This document shows positions 53,790 through 64,000 of a stretch of 64,000 bases of DNA, in pieces (position 1 is the first letter of the stretch; every line of letters starts with the position of its first letter). Source of the stretch: Lichina pygmaea (Eukaryota > Ascomycota > Lichinomycetes > Lichinales > Lichinaceae); the NCBI GenBank assembly GCA_963422465.1, contig OY730169.1:186001-250000 (forward strand). The letters run 5' to 3'. The translations under genes were made by a program, and so were the position numbers. The notes beneath the pieces are model-generated. The model had not been told where the DNA came from. It worked only from the letters and a program-made list of their open reading frames with translations, and searched no databases.

Positions 53790-56117
53790 ATGGCGCCCCA
53801 GTCGCTTAGGAACCCTCCGCAGCGCCCCCCGACCTTCACGGCGACACCAGCGTCGCTCGTGAAGGAGACGGAGAGGCTCATCGACATATCCCGCCGTCTC
53901 CAGGACAAACTCGTCTCGGATGTCTCGCTTGAGAAAGCCTCGTTCGGCAATGTGCTGCTTCCGTTGGCGTACGACGAGAACGAATCGAGCATCGAGTCTC
54001 ACATCATCTGCTTCTATCAGGCCGTCTCCGCCGATCAGCCTCTTCGAGACGCGTCCACTCAGGCTGAGAATCTGTTCAATGACTTTGGCATCGAGTCCTC
54101 GATGCGTGAGGACGTCTTCCGGCTCGTCGGAGCGGCTCTGGAGAGGAAGGAAGAGCTGGACCCCGAGTCGCGGAGACTGCTCGAAAAGATTCACAAGGAT
54201 TACATCCGCTACGGGCTCGGGATACCCGCAGGCCCCCAGCGAGATCGCTTCAAGGAAATCAAGAAGAGCCTGAGTCAGATCAGCACGACGTTCTCAAAGA
54301 ACCTCAACGAAGAGACGGGAGGCAACTGGTTCACGCTGGAGGAACTGCAAGGCGTTCCACAGGACGTCGTCTCGGGCCTGAAAAAGGGCGAAGGAGAGCA
54401 TGCCGGAAAGCTGTGGCTGACTTACAAGTACCCGGACCTCTTTCCCACCCTACGATATGCCAAGAACGCCGAAGTCCGCAAGAAGGTCTTTGTCGGAAAC
54501 GAGAACAAGTGCAACGAGAATGTCCCCTTGTTCGGCGAGGCCATCGTTCTGCGCGACGAGGCGGCCCGCCTGCTCGGCTACCCTAACCATGCCACCTTCG
54601 TGATCGAAGACAAGATGGCCAAGACACCGAAGAAGGTTGATGATTTCCTGGGCGGTCTTCGAACCCAGTTGACGCCCGGCGGCCGAGCAGAGCTGGAGAA
54701 GCTGAAAGAGCTCAAAGTCGCGGACCTAAAGGGTCGTGGTGACGGCGTACCCGACGACGGGCACTATTTCCTGTGGGACCACCGCTTCTACGATCGGCTC
54801 ATGATCGAGCAGGAGTACTCGATCGACCAGCAGAAGATCGCCGAGTACTTTTCGCTCGACAGCACCGTCAACGGCATGTTGAACATCTTCGAGCGGCTGT
54901 TCGGTTTGGCCTTTGTCGAGATCACCCCGGGTCCGGAGCGCGACAGGCTCGCGGAGAGCGGCCAGGGAACGGACATTGTCTGGCACGAAGACGTCAAGGT
55001 CTTCAGCGTGTGGGACGATGAGAAGGAAGGCGGAGGATTCGTGGGGTATCTGTATCTGGACATGTTCCCGCGAGACGGCAAGTACGGCCATGCCGCCAAC
55101 TTCAACCTCCAACCGGTTAGTTTGTTCGAGGCAGCCCGAGGAAATCGGTTGGGTACGCTCCATCGGCCGTGCTGACGCGACCACTCCAGGGGTACATTGA
55201 CCGAGACGGCAAACGCCACTACCCGGTCACGGCCCTCGTGTGCAACTTCTCCAAGCCCACGGCCAAGAAGCCCAGTCTCTTGAAGCACGAAGAGGTGGTC
55301 ACGCTCTTCCACGAGCTCGGACACGGTATCCACGACCTCGTCTCGAGGACAAAGTACTCACGCTTCCACGGCACGTCGACCGTCAGAGACTTTGTCGAGG
55401 CTCCGTCGCAGATGCTCGAGCATTGGTGCTGGACACCGGCTCAGCTCAAGTCCCTCAGCAAACACTACTCTTACCTGTCCGCCGAATACGAGAGCGCGTG
55501 GCGCGAGGGCGTCGGAAGCGAGGACGAAGCGGCGCGGCCTCCCGAGAAGATGCCTGATTCGCTCATCGACAGCCTCATCAAGACGAGGCACGTCAACGAT
55601 GCCATGTTCATGCTTCGGCAGCTCCACTTTGGCATCTTCGACATGACCATCCACGAGCCGAAGACGCACGAAGACATCGTAAAGCTGAAGGTGACGGAGC
55701 TGTACAACACCTTGCGGAAGGAGATTGTCCAGCTGGACGGTCCGGAGGTGTGGGGCGCCAAGCCGGACTGGGGTCACGGCCAGGCGACCTTTGGACATTT
55801 GATGGGCGGCTACGATGCCGGATACTACGGCTACGCCAGGTTAGTTCCGGCACACTCCGACGAAGCCACTCACAAGCTTGGGCGACCGCGCCGCGATACT
55901 GACGATACTCTCCTCCTTCAGCTCGCAGGTGTACTCGGCGGACATGTTCTATTCCGTCTTCAACAAGGACCCCATGAACTCGACCGAGGGCAGGAGATAC
56001 AGGCACGTCGTGCTGGAACGTGGCGGCAGCCAGGACGAGATGCAGACTCTGATCGACTTTCTCGGGCGAGAGCCAAGCCCGGAGGCGTTCTACCGCGAGC
56101 TGGGCTTGAGCAAATGA
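53790..56117 (+). CDS. PRD1: M3 zinc metallopeptidase (saccharolysin/thimet oligopeptidase)
   Basis: Three exons: 53790-55115, 55190-55839 and 55922-56117, giving 723 aa, normal for the family. The zinc site FHELGHGIHD has HELGH at residues 483-487, with the third ligand in RDFVEAPSQMLEHW (Glu 512). The substrate-binding loop GGYDAGYYGYA precedes the last intron. The N-terminal helical region (residues 1-180) and the ERDRLAESGQGTD..WHEDVKVFSVWD block are typical. The enzyme cuts short peptides (up to about 20 residues) in the cytosol, and in yeast also in the mitochondrial intermembrane space. I chose the ATG at 53790; the upstream in-frame extension lacks an ATG, though it looks hydrophobic. 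Confidence 0.94.
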
Positions 56118-56757
56118 AGCTCGTCTGTAGGATACATAGAGCTAGTCTTCCAGATGCTCGGGGAGGGAAAGCCTATAACTTACGTAGCTGACACGAGGCA
56201 GTCTTCTAGCAACGATATCGAAGCCCACAGTGCTTCTCCTTTCTCAAGTTCACGCAACATCCTCTCCTCCACCTGACCCTGGGCCACGTGATCAAGCATC
56301 AGCCGTGTCTCTCATCCGCCACGTGACAGCAGATCCCTTGCCGTGCGCCAGATAGCAGAGGACATTGAAAACATGGCCACTAGGGATGGGAAGAGATACG
56401 ACAAGCCGATCGGGCAAGTGAGCTGGGAAGAGGGCAACGTGACCAACCAAGTATGACGGTTGAGGGGCACCGACTACTCTCTAACTTACGAAGCAGCACC
56501 CCTCCCCTCATCCTCTCATCCAAGAAAGTGTGCTAGAAAAGGGGCAAGCGCGTGATCTTGTCTAGGGAACGAAAAGGTCGAGGGCCGCCCTTCAGAGAGC
56601 TGGCCGACTCATCGCCGACCTCTCACCGTCTTCTCGTCGCTCGAAGTGTCTGGAACTCGAAACATTTCTTCCCTCGGGCCGAGAATCGCCTGGGCCTTCC
56701 CATCTCCACGGTCAGCCAAGTGCCCACTGATTTGATCACGGCTGCGCCTGGTCCGAC
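56118..56757. other. Intergenic, no gene seen
   Basis: Contains CCACGTGATCA (56284-56294) and CCACGTGACA (56320-56329), two CACGTG sites 36 bp apart, which may be regulatory sites for the downstream small gene. Confidence 0.35.
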
Positions 56758-57469
56758 ATGTCCCAGCCCAAACCCAACTATGATGGCAGCCGTCGACGGA
56801 CGGCTGGACATGGTGGTGTGGCCGGCAGCGATGAACCCCCAGCGTACGACTCAGCCCCGGCAAGCACAACGACATCAGCCAAGGGTAAGGACAAGAAGCG
56901 CAAGGGGCCGAGGACCACTGGGGTACGTAGTCATCAAGAAAGAAAGGACTGCCTGCGTTACTGACTACGGCAGTGGCGAGGACTGATCAATGCCATGGCG
57001 GACCAGAAGGGTGTACCCCAGAGTGATTGGGTCACGTAAGTCGATTTTCTCGCCTCTATCATGATCCTCTGCGTCTCCACGAAGTTGCCGGGAGACATCC
57101 CACCAACGAAGGGCAGACAAGACGGTGGAGTAGGTGGGCATCTATGCTGGGGTGGCGGTATTCGACTAGACACATGGGTCCTGGCAGCGGTGACACTGCT
57201 CTTGCGCGTTGTCTCGCTCATCATACGTGTGCCAGAACAGCCAATGCAGTCTGTGCCACAGTGTCTCTGCCTTACTTTCTGCGCTTTTGTTTCCTGGATG
57301 ACGATGTACTGACCAACGTTGTGCTGATAGGGTGCGGATGATGTACTGGTGCCTAGAACCATGGGCAGCGGCGCGGCGCACTGGCAGTGTGCGAGGAGTG
57401 AAGCTCATCGTGGCACCGTGGATATTATCACGCCGCCAGAGGAAGGCCGCAGGAGCCGCAGCTGCATAG
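56758..57469 (+). CDS. Candidate small gene, 121 aa, unknown function
   Basis: Proposed exons: 56758-56922, 56974-57035 and 57331-57469. Intron 1 is 51 bp with CTGAC near its end; intron 2 is 295 bp with CTGAC 20 bp before the acceptor. Exon 1 gives a polar, Lys-rich N-terminus (SAKGKDKKRKGPRTTG). The joined middle and end read WRGLINAMADQKGVPQSDWV and RMMYWCLEPWAAARRTGSVR, then GVKLIVAPWILSRRQRKAAG and an Ala run. The Trp-rich, basic C-terminal half looks like a conserved unit. The stop codon lies at the start of a Pro/Ala-type repeat tract, so the real end could differ. Confidence 0.5.
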
Positions 57470-58824
57470 GTCCGGGCTCCACAGGCCCCGGCTCCACAGC
57501 CCCCAGCTGCATAGACCCCAGCTGCACTGGCTCCAGCTGGACAAAGCGTTGTCGCGGTTCCAGTAGCTACACAATGCGTTGTCGCGGCTGCAGTGGCTGT
57601 CAGCGCTCAGTCTTTGCAGCCGGCATCAAGTCAGCACTCCACTTCTCAGCTGACAGTGTTGACAACGGTACATTCGGTCGATTTCCCCATCTGCACTATC
57701 GTGACACACATTTACGTTCAGCCCCCATACAAGTACAATGCTAACTTCAGGCATGTAAGTAGGTCTGTATAGCCACTACTCAAGTTACTGCAGTATAGCG
57801 GAGAAAGTATGATTTTGTCGCACTGCTTACAAGCTTGGCAACCAGAAGCATGAAGTACGTCGGGGTCGTGAGAGTGTACGCAGGCTTGTGTTGGAACACT
57901 GTATCTATGCGATGGAGAAGGATCACTCACATCAAGTAGCACATGAGAGTGCAGGCCAGCAGTCACAATCTGCACCATCGGGAGTGGGTACTACAGACGT
58001 TCAGAACTCACGCCCAAGAAAGCGCAACATCTCGAGATGCTGTGACCGAAGGAGGAAGATGGGGGGTGCGTCCAAGACACGCAACATGTTCATCTACGAG
58101 TAGTGCACACCTCGCACAGGATAGGTAAAGTACTGTACTGCCTTGACAAGGTCGCAGATATCATATACCATCACTCCTTCTCCCCTTGATCCCCCCCCCT
58201 TTAATCTTCCTACCCCTCCTCCATACTTCTACCTACTCTACCAACAACAAACAAAAGTTCAAAACCTGACCTGTCGCGGGTCAGACATGTGTAGAATGCC
58301 TGCCAGACTGCCACCTCATCAACATACTTGTATAGCTAGGTTTGGAGAAAGGGGGGAACATCGACGATGAATCAATCAATGACCGAAGAGTCTTTGTCTT
58401 GTAGCCACTCAGTCGTGGTAAGATGATCTTGTCCTTGACCTTGCCTTGTGCGCGGGTTCGAGTGGTTGTGGAGGGATTTGGTGGTTGGAGGTGCTTGCTT
58501 GAGTGTCGCATGCTTGTTGCAAGCAGTCCTTTGACTGGAGATGAAGATGGAATTAGATGGTGATGATGATGATGATGGTGGTGGCTCAAGAGTCACTCTA
58601 TCTTGTGAGAAGAAATATATAGCTTTTACTCTGGAGCAAACTCATCGGACAGCTCTCTAGATGCTACGTATAGAAGATCGACTACCCTGTTGATAGCCAC
58701 TGTACGGAGGCACTCTGGTGAGGAATGATCGACCGACGACGATGAATATAGAGCACGTGTACAAATGTAGGTTTCTGGCCGGGACTGCGAGCCCGGCACA
58801 AAAAGCCTGCCTGTACTGTACTGA
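57470..58824. other. Intergenic with short repeats, no gene seen
   Basis: 57470-57600 has CCCCGGCTCCACAG/CCCAGCTGCA repeats and a duplicated GCGTTGTCGCGG. Around 58560-58585 there are GATGAT repeats. No gene that I can support. Confidence 0.35.
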
Positions 58825-59545
58825 TCACGCCTTCCATATCTCCTTGACGTAGCCTTCCGTCTTGGATGGATCTTCTCCGTAGCTTTCATAGGGGGAATTG
58901 ACAAGTCAGCTGATTCCTCTAGATTTATGCAGGGTCTAGAAAGATGGAAGGCAAGGGGAGGGAATAGTTTTGGGGGGAACATGCTCACAGCTCTTGCCAG
59001 GCTACAAAGCCTCCTTCAAGAATGTAGACTTCTTGCTTCTTCCTCCTGTCCTTGCCCTTCTTCACGTGCTCCTCGGCCTCGCCGTCCGGCACCGCGTCCT
59101 GCTCTTGACCCACGATGCGTTCGCGTTCCCTCATGTACTTCAACGCAGCCTGGGGGCCACGCTGCTGAGACAGGGCGCAGTGGAAAACGACGGTCGGCAC
59201 GTCGTGGAGCTCCTCGACCAGACCAGGCAGGCGCGCGTCGATCGACTTGGACGGCACATGTCGCGACGACTGGATGTGGCCCCCGATGTGATCGTCGTCG
59301 CGCACGTCGATGACGGCGACGGACTTTGCGCTGCCGAACGCGGCGCCGGCGCTCGAGGGATCTGACGGGCCTGTCGCCTTGGACGGGGGCGGGTCGTCCG
59401 TCTTGACGGTCGTCAGCGTCGTCACGTCCCCGCTGGTGCTCTGCGTCACCGTCTGGTCGCCCGAGCCAGACAGCAGCGTGGCAAGCTTTGACGGCGAGAT
59501 CTGGTGGATGGACGCGACCGTCAGGGAGGAACCGTCGGACGCCAT
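58825..59545 (-). CDS. YCH1: Cdc25-like rhodanese phosphatase (Ych1/Ibp1 type)
   Basis: Two exons, 58989-59545 and 58825-58882, giving 204 aa. The intron (106 bp) starts GTGAGC and ends AAAG, and the join restores the family ending EGGFVAWQEL|YGEDP..TEGYVKEIWKA. The rhodanese fold is seen from SVAVIDVRDDDHIGGHIQSS to the active-site loop HCALSQQRGP, a CX5R motif with Cys 123 and Arg 129; the six-residue loop is of the phosphatase or arsenate-reductase type rather than a sulphurtransferase. The start is the ATG at 59545; residues 20-70 are a Ser/Thr-rich insertion inside the domain, longer than in yeast Ych1. The role in fungi is unclear. Confidence 0.88.
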
Positions 59546-60410
59546 GGCCGTCTGGGATCTATCCTCTCGGACAATCTTCGCTCTGTCTGGAAACAAATGT
59601 GGAGCTCTTGTAGTCTAGCCCCACTACTGATATACCGGTACCGCTGACATCATTCATATCAACACCCGGGACTCAACTCGCGACATATGGTGGGGATGGT
59701 GGGGTAAAGCGGGGCAGATGAAACCCATGCTAGGCACCGACGGCACTACGGTACTGAATAAACCACTACGGTACGTACATACCGTAAGCTACAAATACCC
59801 AAGACGTAGTGCTGTCGTCGCCCGCCACACCTGCACCTGCTGTACGTACCTCCATGCCTCCGTAGCCGCTGGCAGCCTATACCATGGGGCCACTGCAGAA
59901 ATATCAGGCTACAAGTATTCCATCGTGCAGGCTCTGGAAAAACTTCCAATAAGCTATCTCAGAGGTTTGACCTGATCACTCTGTTGAGAGAGCTCTCTAG
60001 TACTTTTCTAGTTGGGACTGGTGAGCAAGTGCTCAAAGTTCCGTGTACGTACCGATTCCTTGTGTGATGCCTCACTGTTGAGACTGAGCACTGTACAAAT
60101 CAGTGTGAAGGCACACTAAAACCTTTGTCGGTAACACTGCCACTCGATTCAGGTGACAGGATACTTGAGTGCGTAGGGTTTCCTACGCTGTTTGCTCCAG
60201 CACTGTGGATGACCCAGAGACATAGGCTGCCATGTGGAACAGTCGATCGATCAGACACAAGACTGTACAAGATCTACACGCCATGCTATGCTATGCTATG
60301 CTACGCTACGCTATGCCATGTCCCGTAACACCCTGAATGCTGATGAAAGCCCACAATCGTTCTCCGACTGCTTGGTGGCCTTGCCAATCGTGGAGCATGA
60401 AACGAACGGG
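59546..60410. other. Intergenic, GTAC-rich, no gene seen
   Basis: TACGGTAC/GTACGTAC words cluster at 59747-59785 and 59841-59850. A pentamer array (CTATG/CTACG) lies at 60282-60315. Confidence 0.4.
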
Positions 60411-62250
60411 TCACGCCTTGACAATCCAGCCGCTATTGACACAAAAGTCAAAGAGCCGTTGGGCTTTGTTGGGGTCGAACTAAGTACCGGCCGCGATCGT
60501 CAGAATCCTGGCAGACTCGTACTTCGCCATTGACGAAGAATCCAAAGAGAGATGAACGATGGGGACGTGTGAAACCCCCCTCCCCCCAGGAACAGTGAAG
60601 ACCAAGAACTGAGACATATCAAAGACAGGTGGAAAAGATCACTCACTCTGCAAATCTCCTTGACGACCTTCTTCTTGAGAGCGCCTCCGGTCTTCATCGC
60701 CTCCTTCATGAGCTGCTCCTTGATGACGAGGTACGGCTTGGGGTACAATCGCAGCGTCGAACAGAGCTGTTGCTCGTCCTTGGTTAGGAGGTGCCAGTCG
60801 GCCGGCGGCGCCACGTTCGAGTCGCCGTCGAACCGGAGCGGCTGTACGTTGGGCAGCGGCTGCAGAACCGTCGAACGTGGGGCCATGCCGTTGAGCTGCG
60901 ACGTCGTCGACGACCCGTCGTTGGCCTGCCAGATCGCGGATGCGGCGTCATCGCCGACGACGCCCACCGGGGAGCCGTTTCCGAGGCTGGACCCGCTCCG
61001 AGACAGCTTATGCGGAAGCTCCGGCGCCGTGAGCGCGGCCGACGCGCTGGGCATCTCGACCGGTGGGGTGGCCTTGCTCGCCCGGGACGAGGCCAGCCGT
61101 TCGAACGGGTGGGCCGACGACTGGGCGCGCTGTAGGCGCTGCTGCCTTTCGACCTCGAACCTCTCGCCGCTCTTGAGGTCGGTCAGGCCCATCTGGCGCC
61201 ACTCCTGCAGCTGCGCGATCGCCTGCCGAAGGTTGAGCTCGTGCAGGACGCCGCCGCAGAGGTCGTCGTAGTCGGGGTGGCTCATGGTCCGGGCCAGCGG
61301 CTTGCATTTGCTGAGCAGCTCTCGCTCCTCCTTCGATCGCTTCTTCTCCGCCGCCGTGTTCTTCTTGTAGTCGAGCAGGTGGTGCTCGAACATGACCTTC
61401 TTCCGCTCGACGCGTGCGGTCAGGCGCGAGTTGTAGATGTCCATGACCGTCATCTTCAGCTCCATGTCTGGGTCCATCTCCTTCGTGCGCGGGTTGACCC
61501 CGTCGCCCGGGTCGAACTGCATGTGCTGCACCGCGTCCTCGGCGTCGTTGGCGAACTCGGCCTCGAACTCCAGCCGTCCCGGCATATATCCCTGGATGTC
61601 ATGGCACGCCGGCACGCTGGCCGTGGGTTTCTGTTTGGGCGTGCTCGGCTGGGCGGCCTTGGCGGCCTCCTTGCGCTCCTCGATCCGTCGCTTCTTCCGC
61701 GCCTGGAACTCTTCCCGCGTGATGTTCCGCAGCAGCGGGGGCTCGTCCGGACTCGCGAGCTCCGGCAACGGAAACTTGGAGGAGTTGATGTACGTGTCGA
61801 TGTAGTGGTCGCGGACCTCGTCCTTGGTCCGATAGCCACCGATGTGGTCGGCGATGTCTGCCCACGAGCCCAAGCCGTACAGCTCGGCGCCTTCCAAGAG
61901 CAGCATCTCCTCGTCGGCACCCCAGTCCTCGGTGAAGATGGGCACCGAGTTCTGTTCGATGACCTGGTACGGATGGGTCGCCGGATCGTGGTTGTGCGAG
62001 GAGGCCCCGGTCGAGAAACATGGGACGCAGAGATCGTACTCGTGACAGGCTTCGTGCGCACATCTGATGTGTACCTACTCGTCCATGAGCAATCATCCGA
62101 CAAGGTTCAGGTCATCTTGCTTGCCGAATGAAGTGAGCCGTTAAGCCTGGAACTGACCGTCGACGTGATATCGACCGAGCAGACGTCACAGATACATTTG
62201 ATGCCTCCTTCGCTACCGCGACTGGCAGTCTTCTTCCTGATGACGCCCAT
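60411..62250 (-). CDS. ADA2: SAGA/ADA transcriptional adaptor Ada2
   Basis: Three exons: 62158-62250, 60647-62074 and 60411-60479, giving 529 aa. The ZZ zinc finger spans the first intron ([14 protein letters not shown] | [20 protein letters not shown]). The [20 protein letters not shown] linker leads to the SANT domain ([48 protein letters not shown]). The ADA middle region follows (from [20 protein letters not shown] to [17 protein letters not shown]), then a C-terminal SWIRM-type helical domain ([31 protein letters not shown]) completed in exon 3 ([20 protein letters not shown]). Ada2 holds and activates the Gcn5 acetyltransferase in SAGA. The last intron acceptor (ACTTAG) is the least certain junction. 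Confidence 0.93.
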
Positions 62251-63435
62251 GTCTCCTGGTGCCTGAAGGGGCTGATCTGCGTGTTTGGGTACGTCTTACA
62301 GTTTATGTTGTTGGTAGGCCGGGGACCCTAGAGATAACGTCAACGGAGTCGATGCAGCAGGGGACTGGGTTGATTACATCAGCCGATTGACTGGCAGCAT
62401 CGAGAATGGCTGGGAATCTCCGCTAGAACCAACGGACCATCTCGGACATCTTCTGCAGCTCAATAAGCCGTGATCGCAAAGGTCTGCCGGCGTTGACCAG
62501 ATACTGTACGAGTAATTGTCGGAGCACGTGGAGCTCACTAGACCCTCCAAGTCACCGATCGCGCCCCTAATTCGAGGCGGTACGTACTACGTAACGTACA
62601 GTACGTACGTAACGTACTTCCATACATTACGGTAAGAGCCGCGGTGACGTTGAGCCAGGTAGGGAATTGTTTGAGAGCAGTTTCAGCTGTTGCGACTTCT
62701 GCAGTCTAACATAAGTCAGTGGATTACGTCGTGACGGTATCACTGGTCTTGTTCTCAGTACTTGGAGCAGCTGAAGAAGATCCGAGACGATCCGCGGACC
62801 GAGGCGAAGTCACTACGGCAGGCGATAAAGACTCGACTCGACACCCCGGCATCAAAAGTAATAAGACAATCAGAGCGACGATGATCATATAAGCCTCAAC
62901 GTCGCCAAGCCAACACGACGTACGTAACGTACGGAAGTACACGCACCATCCGTTGAGAGGCACGAGGGCAAGCGGTGCCAGTATACTTAAATCTCACAGG
63001 TCCTTGCTACCTGGCTCTATGGGCCCATCAGGAGTCAAGGCAGCTCTACTTCTCCGGCATAGAGGTAGCGCCTTGGCACGGCATCCGGCGCAGGCATCGA
63101 TCAGGACATCGGCCTCGGCTTAGAGGAGGCTTGAACTTCCAAGCATCTCGCTTCTTCTTGGCGCAGAGAACGAAGCATGTCCTGGAAACTGACCAAGAGT
63201 GAGTGGTTACATGGACCAGCTGGTTATAGGCTCTGGCCGCGTTGGGTGCCCTGTGACGTGGTCTTGTCGTGGCTAGTTGCTGTGGTCCATGGACAGCAGC
63301 CAAGGGGACATTGATCTCTGGGCACGTCAGACGATCAACGCATCCGGAGGAGATCGCGTTCGGACGTGGCCCGCAAACGTTGAATTGAATCGGTGTAATT
63401 CCGTCGTGAGCCGGGGCTGACGGCATGTCTTCTAG
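62251..63435. other. Divergent promoter region between ADA2 and the C2-domain gene
   Basis: No gene recognised. Dense TACGTA/GTAC words lie at 62580-62632 and 62918-62940. First exons of the downstream gene may be hidden here. Confidence 0.35.
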
Positions 63436-64000
63436 AGCTCAAGGACACCCACTTGGGTCCTCTGACGAGCACATTCACCCGGTCGTCGTCGACCTCGACG
63501 ATCATTCCAGAAGGGGAAAAGGCTCCGAGCAGTTTCAGTGACCATGGCATCGGTGGGCTGATTCTTACCTGGACCTTACCGAAAGCACCCGGCACTGACG
63601 GGGACGGTCCAGCTGCGTCCGAGGCCAGTTCCAACCCTCCAGCGCCTCCGTCGCGGCCTGGCATCCTGATCGTAACCCTTCACGAGGGCAGAGGCTTCTC
63701 GCTTTCGGCGGACCAGCAGCATCTCTTGAGCCAACATGGCACCAATTCGGCCTCTCTGGGTGGCTCTGGCGGCTTCTCCGTCGCCGGATCGATGCGTCCG
63801 AGCTCTTCCTCTGCGCGCGGTCACGGATCGGTGGCGTCGTCGTTCACCGGCGGCGGGAGGCCTCAGTCGGTAACCGGAGGCATCAACGCCTTTCCCACCA
63901 ACCACGGCCGGTACTCGTCGAAATACCTGCCCTACGCCCTCCTCGACTTCGACAAGGTGCAAGTCTTCGTCAACGCCGTGTCCGGCTCGCCCGAGAATCC
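63436..64000 (+). CDS. N-terminal part of a C2-domain protein, probably an Sch9-type AGC kinase (runs off the window)
   Basis: An open frame runs to the window end. The recognisable part is RPGILIVTLHEGRGFSLSAD (63654-63713), a Ser/Gly-rich loop, and SSKYLPYALLDFDKVQVFVN followed by AVSGSPENP. This fits a C2 domain with the long loop found in the N-terminus of fungal Sch9/Sck kinases, nutrient-signalling kinases downstream of TOR. The kinase domain would lie beyond 64000. The 5' end is not settled: the C2 frame is open back past 63436, where CTTCTAG could be an acceptor, while an ATG at 63425 opens a different frame that stops at 63539. Confidence 0.6.

Noticed and set aside
54726-55333. Long minus-strand frames opposite the M3 peptidase
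   Set aside because: They are shadows of a well-supported gene with the HELGH motif on the plus strand.
63335-63664. Minus-strand frame reading KVQVRISPPMPWSLKLLGAF, which looks protein-like
   Set aside because: It overlaps the plus-strand C2-domain gene, where family motifs are clear. Shadow coding in GC-rich DNA is the simpler reading, though the 5' end of the plus-strand gene is unsettled.

Overview
The window comes from a filamentous ascomycete (Pezizomycotina; the gene set and GC-rich coding style fit Sordariomycetes, but I cannot name a species). Evidence: short spliceosomal introns with GT..AG ends and CTGAC-like branch sites, fungal versions of COPI beta', Ada2, Cdc4 myosin light chain, saccharolysin and Ych1, and retroelements carrying mutation scars of the RIP or methyl-cytosine-deamination type.

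Layout: 1-3463 holds a HIT-family hydrolase gene, a gene for a pogo-like DNA-binding protein without a transposase core, and a 475-bp MITE-like inverted-repeat element. From 3464 to 40766 there is one 37-kb nest of transposons. The outermost layer is a Tad/I-like LINE (about 4.8 kb of its own sequence, 17-bp target duplication at 3447-3463 and 40767-40783). It was hit by four LTR insertions: element 1 (3807-10159), solo LTR F (11345-11697), element A (11805-25056) and element E (27418-39933). Element B (14185-20785) sits inside A; element C (31905-38446) and solo LTR D (38761-39354) sit inside E. Every LTR insertion has a recognisable 5-bp target duplication, so the order of events can be read directly. 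All full-length LTR elements are Ty3/gypsy chromoviruses (integrase followed by a chromodomain) and all are broken by stop codons that mostly trace to CpG transitions. A, B, C and D are one family.

The most interesting signal is an antisense gene. A, B and C each carry, opposite to gag-pol and between the integrase and the 3' LTR, a 501-bp reading frame of identical length. It encodes two CX2CX6C half-sites spaced like a fungal Zn(II)2Cys6 cluster, followed by a helical region. The distantly related element 1 has an open 190-aa antisense frame with the same architecture. In A, B and C a TATA box pointing at this frame lies 77-80 bp upstream of its ATG, at the edge of the 3' LTR, and it is kept although the rest of the U3 has been exchanged.

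From 40784 to the end the window returns to ordinary genes: a 466-aa conserved-looking protein, a methyltransferase relic, a 226-aa unknown protein, CDC4 (essential myosin light chain), a STEEP1-family protein, SEC27 (COPI beta'), an M3 metallopeptidase, a small 121-aa candidate gene, a Ych1/Cdc25-like rhodanese phosphatase, ADA2 of the SAGA complex, and the beginning of a C2-domain protein, probably an Sch9-type AGC kinase. These are housekeeping genes that do not form a pathway together.
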